DNA of 11,880 nucleotides from Cyanobacteria bacterium HKST-UBA02 (GTDB lineage: Bacteria; Cyanobacteriota; Vampirovibrionia; Obscuribacterales; Obscuribacteraceae), in the NCBI GenBank assembly GCA_020431945.1, contig JAGQHH010000161.1, forward strand, positions 1-11,880, in the 5' to 3' direction. Both the position numbers and the translations under genes were made by a program. The notes beneath the pieces were generated by a model. That model saw nothing but the letters and a program-made list of their open reading frames with translations. It was not told where the DNA came from and made no database searches. Below, piece after piece: positions 1-6,770 of this stretch; the stretch's first letter is position 1, and the number at the start of each line of letters is the position of its first letter.

Positions 1-1084
1 CACCCACGGCAAGACGACCACCACCGGTATGGTCGCCCAGGTCCTCATCGACGGCGATGTCGACCCGTCTGTAGTAGTGGGTGGCGTTTTCTCGAAAATC
101 AAAGCCAATTCCAGACATGGAGATGGCGAGTACTTCGTTGCCGAGATTGACGAGAGCGACGGTACCCAGACCAGGGTCAATTCGCATATCGGAGTGATCA
201 CCAATATCGAGACGGATCATCTCGAGAATTATCCCGGTGGTCTCGAGCAGATTCTCGAATCGATGCAGGTTTTCGCCCGCCAGACCAGCGACATTCTTAT
301 CCTCTGTGTGGACGATTCCGGTTGCCGGCGGCTTGCCGCCGCCCAGGAGGCCGACGAGGCTGAAGGACCCCGGATCGTCACTTATGGTCTCTATAACGGC
401 GAGCATGAAAGCCAGTACAGCTACGAGCCCTGCGGAGCATTCGCCATGCGGGTCTACCGGGAAGGCTCTCTTCTCGGTCAGGTCGAATTGCGGGTGCCGG
501 GCACCCACAATAAGAGCAATGCTCTGGTGGCCTGTATAGTGGCTATCGAGCTCGGCGTTCCTTTCGAGACCATCGCCGCTTCTCTGGCCGAATTCGAAGG
601 TGTGAACCGGCGCTTCCAGATCCTCGGCAAGCAAGCCGAGATCACCGTGGTGGACGACTATGCTCACCACCCCACCGAGATCGCCGCAACCTTGAAAGCA
701 GCCCGGGAATTCATCGCCGGCTCGAGCAATCCTGCCTCCAGACTGGTGGCGGTTTTCCAGCCTCACCAGCCGACCAGGCTCAAAAATCACTGGAAAGCTT
801 TTTGCGAATCTTTCGGCGATGCCGATCTGGTGCTCGTCACCGACGTCTATATCGCCAGGGGCAAGCCTATCGAGGGAATCAACTCCGAGACCTTCTCCCA
901 TGCTGTTCTCAACCGGAGCTGCCGGTATATAGGCGGTCCGACCCCGGGTCTTGCCGCTGCCATTGTCGAGCTCCTGGAGCCCGGCGACACGGTCATGACT
1001 ATCGGTGCGGGAGACATCACCTCAGTGGGACCGCAGATACTGGAACTTCTCAAAAACAGAAAGCCCAATGGAAGAAGCAACTAA
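1..1084 (+). CDS. murC: UDP-N-acetylmuramate--L-alanine ligase (5'-truncated by window edge)
   Basis: Cytoplasmic Mur ligase that adds L-alanine to UDP-MurNAc using ATP, the first step of the peptidoglycan stem peptide. The reading frame is open from base 2, and the window edge removes roughly the first 100 residues (the UDP-binding domain). What remains starts inside the P-loop (THGKTTTTGM, the GTHGKTT ATP motif). Then come the central-domain EIDESDGTQ motif, ITNIETDHLENY, GTHNKSNAL, GVNRRFQ, the C-terminal-domain DDYAHHPTEI signature, FQPHQPTR and GAGDIT, all characteristic of MurC rather than MurD/E/F. About 360 residues are present; family members are about 460-490. The stop overlaps the start of murB by 17 bases, consistent with translational coupling in a cell-wall operon. 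No frameshift or missing motif is seen. Confidence 0.97.
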   Translation, partial: THGKTTTTGMVAQVLIDGDVDPSVVVGGVFSKIKANSRHGDGEYFVAEIDESDGTQTRVNSHIGVITNIETDHLENYPGGLEQILESMQVFARQTSDILILCVDDSGCRRLAAAQEADEAEGPRIVTYGLYNGEHESQYSYEPCGAFAMRVYREGSLLGQVELRVPGTHNKSNALVACIVAIELGVPFETIAASLAEFEGVNRRFQILGKQAEITVVDDYAHHPTEIAATLKAAREFIAGSSNPASRLVAVFQPHQPTRLKNHWKAFCESFGDADLVLVTDVYIARGKPIEGINSETFSHAVLNRSCRYIGGPTPGLAAAIVELLEPGDTVMTIGAGDITSVGPQILELLKNRKPNGRSN

Positions 1085-1970
1085 TGCTCCCCTTGCTCGC
1101 TTCACCACCCTTAAGATAGGAGGGGAAGCCACCAGGCTGTGCCATCCGCGCACCCTCGACGAGCTTGTCGAGCTGGTAGGCAAGCTCGATCAGGAAGGCG
1201 AGCCCTGGTTTATCATAGGCGGCGGCTCGAACCTCTTGATCTCCTCTGCCGGAGTGCAAGGCACGGTGATCCGAACCGCTTACCTGACCGAGATCAAAAA
1301 CCCCGAACCCGATGTCATCGAAGCGGCTGCCGGAGCAAGGCTTCCCCATATGGCCAAACAGGCGGCCCACCTGGGGCTTTCCGGTCTGGAGTTCGCTGTC
1401 GGCATCCCCGGCACTGCCGGCGGTGCGGTGATCATGAACGCCGGAGCGCACGGAAGCTGCATCGCAAATATCCTCGAATCCGCCACCGTTTACGATACCG
1501 AAGAGGGCGACCTCAAAGTTTATAAGGCGGAAGATCTGGACTTCGTCTATCGAGCCTGCAAGCTCAAACCCGACAAGCATGTCGTAGTCTCGGCCCGGTT
1601 CCGGCTGCAGAAAGGCGATGCCGCTTCCATAGAAGAAGTGACCAGGCACAATGAAGACTACCGCTGGCGCACCCAGCCCATCGGCTGGCCCAACGCTGGC
1701 AGCACCTTCAAGAACCCTGAGCCGGAGCGGGCTGCCGGCTTTCTCCTCGATCAGGCTGGGGCCAAGAATCTCAAAGAAGGCCAGGCAGCAGTATCGGCTA
1801 TCCACGCAAACTTTGTGATCAATCTTGGTAAGGCTACATCGACAGAAGTGACATCCTTATTGCAAAGGATGCAAGCCTGCGTGTACGATTCGTATGCGAT
1901 TCGACTGAAGCCGGAATGGAAGACCCTGGGTGAGTTCGGCGCCGAAGAGATGGCGGTGTGGGAGAAATAG
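1068..1970 (+). CDS. murB: UDP-N-acetylenolpyruvoylglucosamine reductase
   Basis: FAD-dependent cytoplasmic enzyme that reduces UDP-GlcNAc-enolpyruvate to UDP-MurNAc with NADPH, making the substrate used by MurC. From the ATG at 1068 the protein is 300 residues, the normal length of the short (type II) MurB class. FAD-binding motifs are GGGSNLL (51-57), GIPGTAGGA (112-120) and NAGAHG (124-129). The active site is represented by R162 in the YR motif, S212 in GSTFKNP (the proton donor in characterised MurB) and E283 in RLKPEW. The HANFVIN segment (246-252) is also typical. The frame stays open upstream to 1005, but only the start at 1068 gives a normal N-terminus (APLARFTTLKIGG). That start overlaps murC by 17 bases and has no clear ribosome binding site, so translation probably depends on coupling. 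ddl follows 3 bases after the stop. Confidence 0.96.
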   Translation: MEEATNAPLARFTTLKIGGEATRLCHPRTLDELVELVGKLDQEGEPWFIIGGGSNLLISSAGVQGTVIRTAYLTEIKNPEPDVIEAAAGARLPHMAKQAAHLGLSGLEFAVGIPGTAGGAVIMNAGAHGSCIANILESATVYDTEEGDLKVYKAEDLDFVYRACKLKPDKHVVVSARFRLQKGDAASIEEVTRHNEDYRWRTQPIGWPNAGSTFKNPEPERAAGFLLDQAGAKNLKEGQAAVSAIHANFVINLGKATSTEVTSLLQRMQACVYDSYAIRLKPEWKTLGEFGAEEMAVWEK

Positions 1971-1973
1971 ACA

Positions 1974-2957
1974 ATGAGAGAGTTGCTTGCAATCGACAAA
2001 TCGACCAGAATCGGAGTCCTCTACGGTGGACTATCCAGCGAGCGCGAAGTGTCCCTGCGCTCAGGCGCCAACTGCCACGCGGCCCTGAAAAGGCTGGGCT
2101 ATGTCAACGCCGAGCTCCTCGACGTTGATACCGATATCGCCACCACTTTGAAAGACCGCAAGATCGAAGTAGCCTTCCTGTGCCTGCACGGCAAGTACGG
2201 CGAAGACGGCACCGTCCAGGGGCTTCTGGAGCTGCTCCGCATTCCCTACACCGGCTCCGGTGTCCTGGCAAGCGCCCTGGCCATGGACAAGATCCTCACC
2301 AAGCGGGTGCTCAGCGCCGAAGGTCTGCCCTACCCCACCACCAAGATCGTCGGCAAGAGCGACTTGAAAGAGACCACCTGGATCGAGGAGCTCAAAGAGA
2401 AGCTTCCGGTGATGATCAAGCCTCTGAAAGAAGGCTCATCGGTGGGAGTGCAGAAGATCGAGAAACCCGAAGATCTCGAGAAGATCATCCGCGATACCAT
2501 CACCGAATATGGCGGCGCCATTATCGAAGGCTATATTACCGGTCAGGAGATCACTGTCGGTGTCCTGGAAGACAGCCAGCGACCCAACGGCAACGGCAAT
2601 CACCTGGAGGCGCTTCCGATCCTCGAGCTGAGACCGAAATCGAAAGCCGGTTTCTATGATTACGAGGCCAAATATACCAAGGGCATGACCGAGTTCATCC
2701 TGCCTGCCGAGCTCAGCGACAGCACCACTGGTCTGGCCAAAGAGCTGGCGGTGAAGGCTTTCCGTGCCCTGTCCTGCAGCGGCTATGCCCGGGTGGATAT
2801 GATGGTGGACCGGGAAGGAAGACCCTGTATTCTCGAGCTCAACAGCCTGCCTGGCATGACCGACACTTCCGACCTTCCGGCAATGGCCGAGAAAGCTGGT
2901 ATCTCATACGATGCCCTGGTCGAGCGTATTCTCATGAGCGCCGGCCTCGACAAGTAA
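1974..2957 (+). CDS. ddl: D-alanine--D-alanine ligase
   Basis: ATP-grasp enzyme that joins two D-alanines to form the end of the peptidoglycan stem peptide, in the cytoplasm. It has 327 residues, close to the usual 300-370. Visible motifs are GGLSSEREVSLRSG (18-31, with E23 matching the substrate-binding Glu), HGKYGEDG (72-79), AMDK (103-106), the ATP-binding MIKPLKEGSSVGV (147-159), the omega-loop FYDYEAKY (227-234), RVD (273-275) and the metal-binding ELNSLPGMT (288-296). Tyr in the EAKY loop is the residue of D-Ala-D-Ala ligases, whereas VanA-type D-Ala-D-Lac ligases differ there. The start at 1974 has GGAG at 1961-1964 with a 9-base spacer, inside the end of murB. It is the last gene of the murC-murB-ddl run; a convergent kinase gene begins 30 bases later. 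Confidence 0.97.
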   Translation: MRELLAIDKSTRIGVLYGGLSSEREVSLRSGANCHAALKRLGYVNAELLDVDTDIATTLKDRKIEVAFLCLHGKYGEDGTVQGLLELLRIPYTGSGVLASALAMDKILTKRVLSAEGLPYPTTKIVGKSDLKETTWIEELKEKLPVMIKPLKEGSSVGVQKIEKPEDLEKIIRDTITEYGGAIIEGYITGQEITVGVLEDSQRPNGNGNHLEALPILELRPKSKAGFYDYEAKYTKGMTEFILPAELSDSTTGLAKELAVKAFRALSCSGYARVDMMVDREGRPCILELNSLPGMTDTSDLPAMAEKAGISYDALVERILMSAGLDK

Positions 2958-2984
2958 ATAGAATTGGACAAGTAGATAGAGTAA
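2949..2984 (+). repeat. Imperfect 18-bp tandem duplication at the 3' end of ddl
   Basis: Two adjacent 18-base units (2949-2966 and 2967-2984), both beginning GACAAGTA, match at 14 of 18 positions. The first copy contains the ddl stop codon. The second repeats the same codons, so both copies read DK-stop-IE in frame. It looks like a small slippage duplication of the gene end and leaves a tandem stop. No terminator hairpin is apparent in this 30-base convergent gap. Confidence 0.6.
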
Positions 2985-2987
2985 AAG

Positions 2988-4208
2988 CTAACTCTTGCCG
3001 GTCACCCAGTTGATAAACCGCTGCCAGATGCTTTCGGGCTCGGAGCTTGTTGAAGACCTGGTGGAAGATCGCGGAGCGGGTCTGGATAAAGATCCTGTCC
3101 GGTGGCGACCGGAAGTCCTGGTGGCTGATTCCTGTATATCAGACTCCGGCTTATAGACAGGATTGCGGCTCGAGGAGAGGTGTTGCTGCAGGTCGTCGAA
3201 AAGCTTTTTGATCCCCGTAGGCATGTCCTCGTCGCTATAGACTTCGCTCTCCGCCCCCCGGGCCTGGGGCAGGCTCTCTGATTTGGCAGCCTTCAATCCT
3301 GAGGCCATGATCTTCTGGCTGATGTACTGCTCCTCGCCACCACCCTGGGAACCGGCAAGAACTTCTTCCGGGATGTCGAAATCAGGATGGATCTCCTGAT
3401 AGATCCGGTAGAGACGGTGCCTGACCAGACGAGCGGTGGCCGGGCGGTCTTCGGGGCTGTGGGCGGTAAGCTCGGTAATCAGACTGTCCAGAGTAGGGAG
3501 CAATTCAGGGACTTGCTGGCTGGGCACGCAGGTGAGCAGGGGTCGCGGTCTCACCCCGGTGAGAAGGTGAGAGAGCGTCGCCCCCAGGGCGTAGAGATCG
3601 CTTTTCGTCTGGGGCTTGCCGAAATATTGCTCCGGTGGGGAATAGCCGGCGGTCACCACCCGGGTGGCCGAATCCTTGGGCATGAATACCTTGGCAATCC
3701 CGAAATCGATAAAGATGATCTGCCCTTCCGGGGTGAGCATTAGATTGCTCGGTTTCAGATCTCTATATATGATCGGCGGCTCCCGCTCGTGAAGATATTC
3801 CAGGACTTCGCAGATCTGGATGCCGACTTTTACCGCATCGTCCTGGGAGAAGGGTCCGTAATTCTGGATAATCGTCTCGAGATTGTTTCCCGGCACATAG
3901 TCCATGACCAGGAAATAGGCGCCGTCGGCAGTGGCATGATCGTCGAAGAAAGTAACGATGCCCGCATGCTCCAGCTCCTTGAGCAACTGGGCCTCTCGTT
4001 TGAAGAGGCGCATGGCTTCTTTGAGCTCTTCATGATCTTCGGTGTCGGAGCGAAGCTGTTTGATCACACACTTGGAGTTTTGATCGTTGCGATCTTCGGC
4101 AAGATAAACGACCCCCATGCCGCCCTGGGCGATGGGCTCGCACCACTTGTATCGTTGAAACCAGTCTGAATATGAATCGGTCACGGAAGATCTCGCACCG
4201 GGCATCAT
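2988..4208 (-). CDS. Cytosolic Ser/Thr protein kinase (PknB/Hanks type)
   Basis: A eukaryotic-like kinase of 406 residues that would phosphorylate Ser/Thr on unknown partners. The N-terminal domain (about 20-270) has the glycine loop AQGGMGVV (27-34), ATP-binding K50 in CVIK, a helix-C Glu (E72), the catalytic loop YRDLKPSN (148-155; D150, K152, N155), DFG (168-170), PPE in place of APE (191-193), D204 and R255, so it should be active. Tyr replaces the usual His of HRD. The tail (about 275-406) is polar, Ser/Arg-rich and probably disordered. It has no transmembrane helix or PASTA domain and ends in an aromatic, possibly amphipathic stretch (SIWQRFINWVTGKS). Two adjacent ATGs (4208, 4205) follow a GAAGGG site. 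It is divergent from ssb and convergent with ddl; neither neighbour reveals its substrate. Confidence 0.92.
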   Translation of the reverse strand: MMPGARSSVTDSYSDWFQRYKWCEPIAQGGMGVVYLAEDRNDQNSKCVIKQLRSDTEDHEELKEAMRLFKREAQLLKELEHAGIVTFFDDHATADGAYFLVMDYVPGNNLETIIQNYGPFSQDDAVKVGIQICEVLEYLHEREPPIIYRDLKPSNLMLTPEGQIIFIDFGIAKVFMPKDSATRVVTAGYSPPEQYFGKPQTKSDLYALGATLSHLLTGVRPRPLLTCVPSQQVPELLPTLDSLITELTAHSPEDRPATARLVRHRLYRIYQEIHPDFDIPEEVLAGSQGGGEEQYISQKIMASGLKAAKSESLPQARGAESEVYSDEDMPTGIKKLFDDLQQHLSSSRNPVYKPESDIQESATRTSGRHRTGSLSRPAPRSSTRSSTSSEPESIWQRFINWVTGKS

Positions 4209-4252
4209 CGGCCCTTCAATACCCTAGCACTAATGCCAGCAACCTGGAATTG

Positions 4253-4262
4253 CCGGATCCGG
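4253..4262. promoter_or_regulatory. 10-bp perfect palindrome between kinase and ssb
   Basis: CCGGATCCGG is a perfect palindrome, and AATT occurs near both sides, giving an imperfect palindrome of about 20 bases. It lies 44 bases upstream of the kinase start and 19 bases upstream of the ssb -35 box, a position where a shared regulator could bind. Whether it is an operator or chance in GC-rich DNA cannot be decided from the sequence. Confidence 0.25.
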
Positions 4263-4281
4263 AATTTTAAGAGCCGAAGCA

Positions 4282-4310
4282 TTGACATACATTCGTATGG
4301 CAATTATTAT
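4282..4310 (+). promoter_or_regulatory. Strong sigma-70 promoter of ssb
   Basis: A perfect -35 TTGACA (4282-4287), a 17-base spacer and a -10 TATTAT (4305-4310, 5 of 6 consensus positions) form one of the two best promoters in the window. Transcription should start near 4317 and give a leader of about 64 bases before the ssb ATG at 4381. Confidence 0.85.
4286..4299. promoter_or_regulatory. Candidate LexA/SOS-type operator in the ssb promoter
   Basis: CATAC-ATTC-GTATG is a 5-4-5 inverted repeat that overlaps the end of the -35 box and fills most of the spacer, where a repressor would block RNA polymerase. Its core TAC-N4-GTA agrees with the published cyanobacterial LexA pattern (GTAC-N4-GTAC type) except at the outermost pair, and its AC-N4-GT core also agrees with the Gram-positive box GAAC-N4-GTTC. 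ssb is SOS-controlled in E. coli. The identity of the repressor is inferred. Confidence 0.5.
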
Positions 4311-4353
4311 AAACAGGTCTCCCCGGACAGATACCGAAGCGAAGAGAAGATAA

Positions 4354-4375
4354 GGCGGTCAGCTCCGCCGGGAGG
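4354..4375 (+). promoter_or_regulatory. ssb leader hairpin and strong ribosome binding site
   Basis: GGCGG (4354-4358) can pair with CCGCC (4365-4369) around a 6-base loop. Directly after it is a strong Shine-Dalgarno site, GGGAGG (4370-4375), 5 bases before the ATG. The start of the transcript (CTCCCCGG, 4319-4326) can instead pair with 4368-4374 with one bulged base, which would hide the ribosome binding site. The two folds share bases 4368-4369 and are mutually exclusive. Confidence 0.4.
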
Positions 4376-4380
4376 ATTTT

Positions 4381-4827
4381 ATGAGCTTAGCCAGTATATC
4401 TATTGTCGGAAACCTGGTCAGAGATCCGGAAAGAGTCGAGTTCAACGGAGGCCGGGTCAAGTCGAGCATGGTTGTGGCGGTCAACGGTTTCAACCGCTCG
4501 AACAAAGAGAAGACCGCCGAGTTCTACAAGGTAGAAGCCTGGGACAAGCTGGCCCAGCTTTCCCTGGACTATTTGAGCAAAGGCAACCAGGTAACAGTAT
4601 GCGGACGTCTCACCATCGAGCGCTGGATCGACCGGGACGGCAAACAGAGAGCCACTCCCACGGTCCATGCCAGCCAGCTCGCCCTGCCGCCCCGGTCCCG
4701 GGATAGTTCCGGTGAAAAGGCAAACATACAATCAGAACCATCTCCCCAGGAAGAGGAAGCTACCAGGGAGTTCTCGGCAACGAATATAGATATTACAGAT
4801 ATAGATATAACAGAGGTCTGCGCCTGA
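4381..4827 (+). CDS. ssb: Single-stranded DNA-binding protein
   Basis: Binds single-stranded DNA during replication, repair and recombination, usually as a tetramer. It has 148 residues. The OB-fold (about 4-103) shows SIVGNLVRDPE, the VVAVNGF strand, EFYKVEAWDKLAQ (with W54), YLSKGNQVTVCGRL and the DRDGKQR turn followed by TVHASQL, all typical of bacterial SSB. Residues 104-148 form a polar, acidic, disordered tail. The tail ends DIDITEVCA and lacks the conserved acidic DDDIPF-type tip that normally recruits partner proteins. The last residues come from a 15-bp tandem repeat. The start is fixed by GGAGG 5 bases upstream. The gene has a strong promoter with an SOS-like palindrome and is followed by a terminator, so it is probably monocistronic. 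Confidence 0.95.
   Translation: MSLASISIVGNLVRDPERVEFNGGRVKSSMVVAVNGFNRSNKEKTAEFYKVEAWDKLAQLSLDYLSKGNQVTVCGRLTIERWIDRDGKQRATPTVHASQLALPPRSRDSSGEKANIQSEPSPQEEEATREFSATNIDITDIDITEVCA
4786..4815 (+). repeat. 15-bp tandem repeat in the ssb tail
   Basis: Two 15-base units (4786-4800 and 4801-4815), both starting ATAGATAT, match at 13 of 15 positions. They are in frame and produce the repeated peptide IDITD-IDITE at the extreme C-terminus of SSB, just before the final VCA. This suggests slippage or recent duplication in the tail. Confidence 0.7.
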
Positions 4828-4845
4828 TCTTCCGCGATATGGATG

Positions 4846-4877
4846 AGAAAGGGCTTCCCGGGAGCCCTTTCTTTCTC
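4846..4877 (+). terminator. Intrinsic terminator after ssb
   Basis: AGAAAGGGCT (4846-4855) pairs perfectly with AGCCCTTTCT (4863-4872) around a 7-base loop, giving a 10-bp stem 19 bases past the ssb stop. The downstream tract is T-rich but interrupted by C (CTTTCTC). Because the arms carry A- and T-rich ends, it may also work on the minus strand for transcripts coming through the tRNA gene. Confidence 0.75.
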
Positions 4878-4895
4878 ACTGAATAATCGAAAAAA

Positions 4896-4971
4896 TGGAG
4901 CCCTCGAGAGGATTCGAACCCCTGACACCCTCCTTAGGACGGAGGTGTTCTATCCACTGAACTACGAGGGC
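4896..4971 (-). tRNA. tRNA-Arg (anticodon CCT)
   Basis: The minus strand folds as a complete cloverleaf: acceptor GCCCTCG/CGAGGGC (7 bp), D-stem GTTC/GAAC with an 8-base loop, anticodon stem CCTCC/GGAGG with loop GTCCTAA, a 5-base variable loop, and T-arm AGGGG-TTCGAAT-CCTCT. The anticodon CCT (complement at 4936-4938) reads AGG arginine codons. The CCA end is encoded (4896-4898), and six T residues follow on the minus strand (complement of 4890-4895). The discriminator base before CCA is T (4899), whereas E. coli arginine tRNAs have A or G. The mature tRNA is 73 bases plus CCA. Confidence 0.96.
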
Positions 4972-4983
4972 GGATAAGACCTC

Positions 4984-5011
4984 ATTATATTAGAGTTCCC
5001 GAAATCTGCAA
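4984..5011 (-). promoter_or_regulatory. Promoter of tRNA-Arg
   Basis: On the minus strand, a -35 TTGCAG (5006-5011), a 16-base spacer and a perfect -10 TATAAT (4984-4989) lie just upstream of the tRNA, so transcription would begin a few bases before its 5' end. The tRNA therefore has its own promoter inside the 74-base gap after nuoN, although read-through from nuoN is also possible because no terminator is visible there. Confidence 0.8.
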
Positions 5012-5045
5012 GGGCGCCGGCCGATGCCTGACACCACCGACAATA

Positions 5046-6647
5046 CTATAGACCGACGAAAGGATTGAATCCGATTTCGCGTCTTTTCTCAGGGCTGATG
5101 CTGGAAGCTGCTGTTTTAGAGATATCCATGATCGGGCTGACCAGAACCGTACCCGCCAGCAAGACCGCGACGGTGCAGGTAAGCAGCGCTGCCCAGGGTC
5201 CTTCCTGGGGGCTGCCCACGAAAGCCGGTCGATCTTTCAAGCTGGCCACTACTTTCGAGGGCTCGGGGACGACCATCATGATCACCACCCGGGTGTAATA
5301 GTAGATAGCCGGGATGGAGGTGATAAGGGCCACGCCTACCAGCATCCAGCCTATCGGAAGCTGGGCCATGGCATAGTGCTGGGTGGCGGCTGCCGGAAGA
5401 TTGCTGAGGGCCGAGGACATATCGGTGAGACCGAGACCGGCTTTGAATATGAAGATCTTGGCGAAAAATCCGGCCGGCGGCACCGGCAGCCCTGCCAGGT
5501 TGAGCAGGCAGACAGACATCAGAATGGTCTGGATGGGACGTTTGCGGATCAGTCCGGCATAGTCCTCGATGCGATCGCTGCCTGTCTCGTTGCTGAAAAG
5601 TATGGCACCGGCGAAGGCACCCAGGTTCATGAGACCGTAGACCACGATATAGAAGAGCATGGACTGCAGGCCTTCGGTGGAGAAAGCCACCAGACCGATG
5701 AGCATATAGCCCACATGAGCGATGGAAGAATAAGCGAGCATTCGCTTGAAGGACGTCTGGGCGAGGGCTATAAGATTGCCGGCGATCATCGAGGCCATGG
5801 CCAGGAAGCTCACAAGGAACACCCAGTCGGTAAATGCAGAGCCGAGAACTTCGATGAGAAAGCGCATGGCTACCACGAAACCGCCGGCCTTGGAGCCGAT
5901 CGAAAGGAATGCCGTTACCGGTGTAGGGGCTCCTTCATAGACGTCCGGAGTCCACATATGGAAAGGGACTATCGAAAGCTTGAAGCCGATGGCACTGAGA
6001 ACCAGGGCCAGGATAAGCATCTTGAGAAGGGTGCCGCTGCCCACAGCCATCATCTGGAGCTTCTCACCGAGAATCTCGAAAGAAGTGCCGCCGGTGATGC
6101 CATATATAAATGAAAGGGCGTAGAGCAAGGTGGCGGTAGCGGCAGCCGTGGAAAGCAGATATTTCAGAGAGGCTTCCCCGCTTCGGGCATCGCCCTTGGA
6201 AAAACCGGAAAGAAGCACGCAGCAGATACTCAGGGTCTCCAGCGAGACGAAAAGCATGATCAGGTCGGTGGACCCGGCAAGGAACATCACCGCCACCACT
6301 GCTGTGAGAAGGATGGCGTAGAACTCAGCGCGGTTGCTCTTGAAATGGTGCTCGTATCCCATTGTCATGAGAATGACTATGAATCCCACCGCCGCTGCGA
6401 TCAGCCCGAAGATAGCAGTGAGGGCGTCCACGGTGTAAAGACCGCCGAAAGCCTTCTCATTGAGATTGAGCTGCCCTGTGAAAAGGAAGAAGGAGACAGC
6501 CAGGGAGACAAGACCCAGCCAGGGCGTGACTGCTTTCTTACTGGGCAGGAACAGGTCCCATACGGATGTAAGGAGGATCGCTATAACCACGACTATCTCC
6601 GGTGAGATAAGCGAAACCCCGGTAATATAGGACTCAAGACTGTTCAT
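5046..6647 (-). CDS. nuoN: NADH-quinone oxidoreductase subunit N (NuoN/NdhB family)
   Basis: Antiporter-like, proton-pumping membrane subunit of respiratory complex I, which passes electrons from NADH or ferredoxin to quinone. It has 533 residues, somewhat longer than E. coli NuoN (485), with about 14 hydrophobic helices. Key residues are present: E137 in SLETLS, K223 in GFKLSIVPFHMWTPD, K253 in GSKAGGF, H311 in SSIAHVGYML and K397 in GFFAKIF. The run PFHMWTPDVYEGAPTPV is a family hallmark. The C-terminal YYYTRVVIMMVVPEP recalls cyanobacterial NdhB. No other complex I gene is adjacent; a stand-alone gene is also the arrangement known for ndhB in cyanobacteria. AAGGTGG lies 9 bases before the start. 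It is divergent from carA, and tRNA-Arg follows on the same strand. The NuoN versus NdhB label depends on the organism. Confidence 0.94.
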   Translation of the reverse strand: MNSLESYITGVSLISPEIVVVIAILLTSVWDLFLPSKKAVTPWLGLVSLAVSFFLFTGQLNLNEKAFGGLYTVDALTAIFGLIAAAVGFIVILMTMGYEHHFKSNRAEFYAILLTAVVAVMFLAGSTDLIMLFVSLETLSICCVLLSGFSKGDARSGEASLKYLLSTAAATATLLYALSFIYGITGGTSFEILGEKLQMMAVGSGTLLKMLILALVLSAIGFKLSIVPFHMWTPDVYEGAPTPVTAFLSIGSKAGGFVVAMRFLIEVLGSAFTDWVFLVSFLAMASMIAGNLIALAQTSFKRMLAYSSIAHVGYMLIGLVAFSTEGLQSMLFYIVVYGLMNLGAFAGAILFSNETGSDRIEDYAGLIRKRPIQTILMSVCLLNLAGLPVPPAGFFAKIFIFKAGLGLTDMSSALSNLPAAATQHYAMAQLPIGWMLVGVALITSIPAIYYYTRVVIMMVVPEPSKVVASLKDRPAFVGSPQEGPWAALLTCTVAVLLAGTVLVSPIMDISKTAASSISPEKRREIGFNPFVGL

Positions 6648-6770
6648 GAACTCTGGCCACCTTGGCTATTCAAATACTAAAACAGAGAACATTCTACAGG
6701 TGTAGGACCGTTGTTTTTATTGTCCCGGAGTCCTCATAGAAGCGGTGCCGGTCCCCTGAAGCCCCACCCT

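Noticed and set aside
1005..1067. A longer murB start at 1005
   Set aside because: It would overlap murC by 80 bases and add 21 residues unlike any MurB N-terminus; the ATG at 1068 gives the standard beginning and length.
5376..6113. A 245-codon open frame on the plus strand inside nuoN
   Set aside because: Its product is rich in His, Glu and Gly without any fold signature, as expected for the complement of a hydrophobic membrane protein gene.
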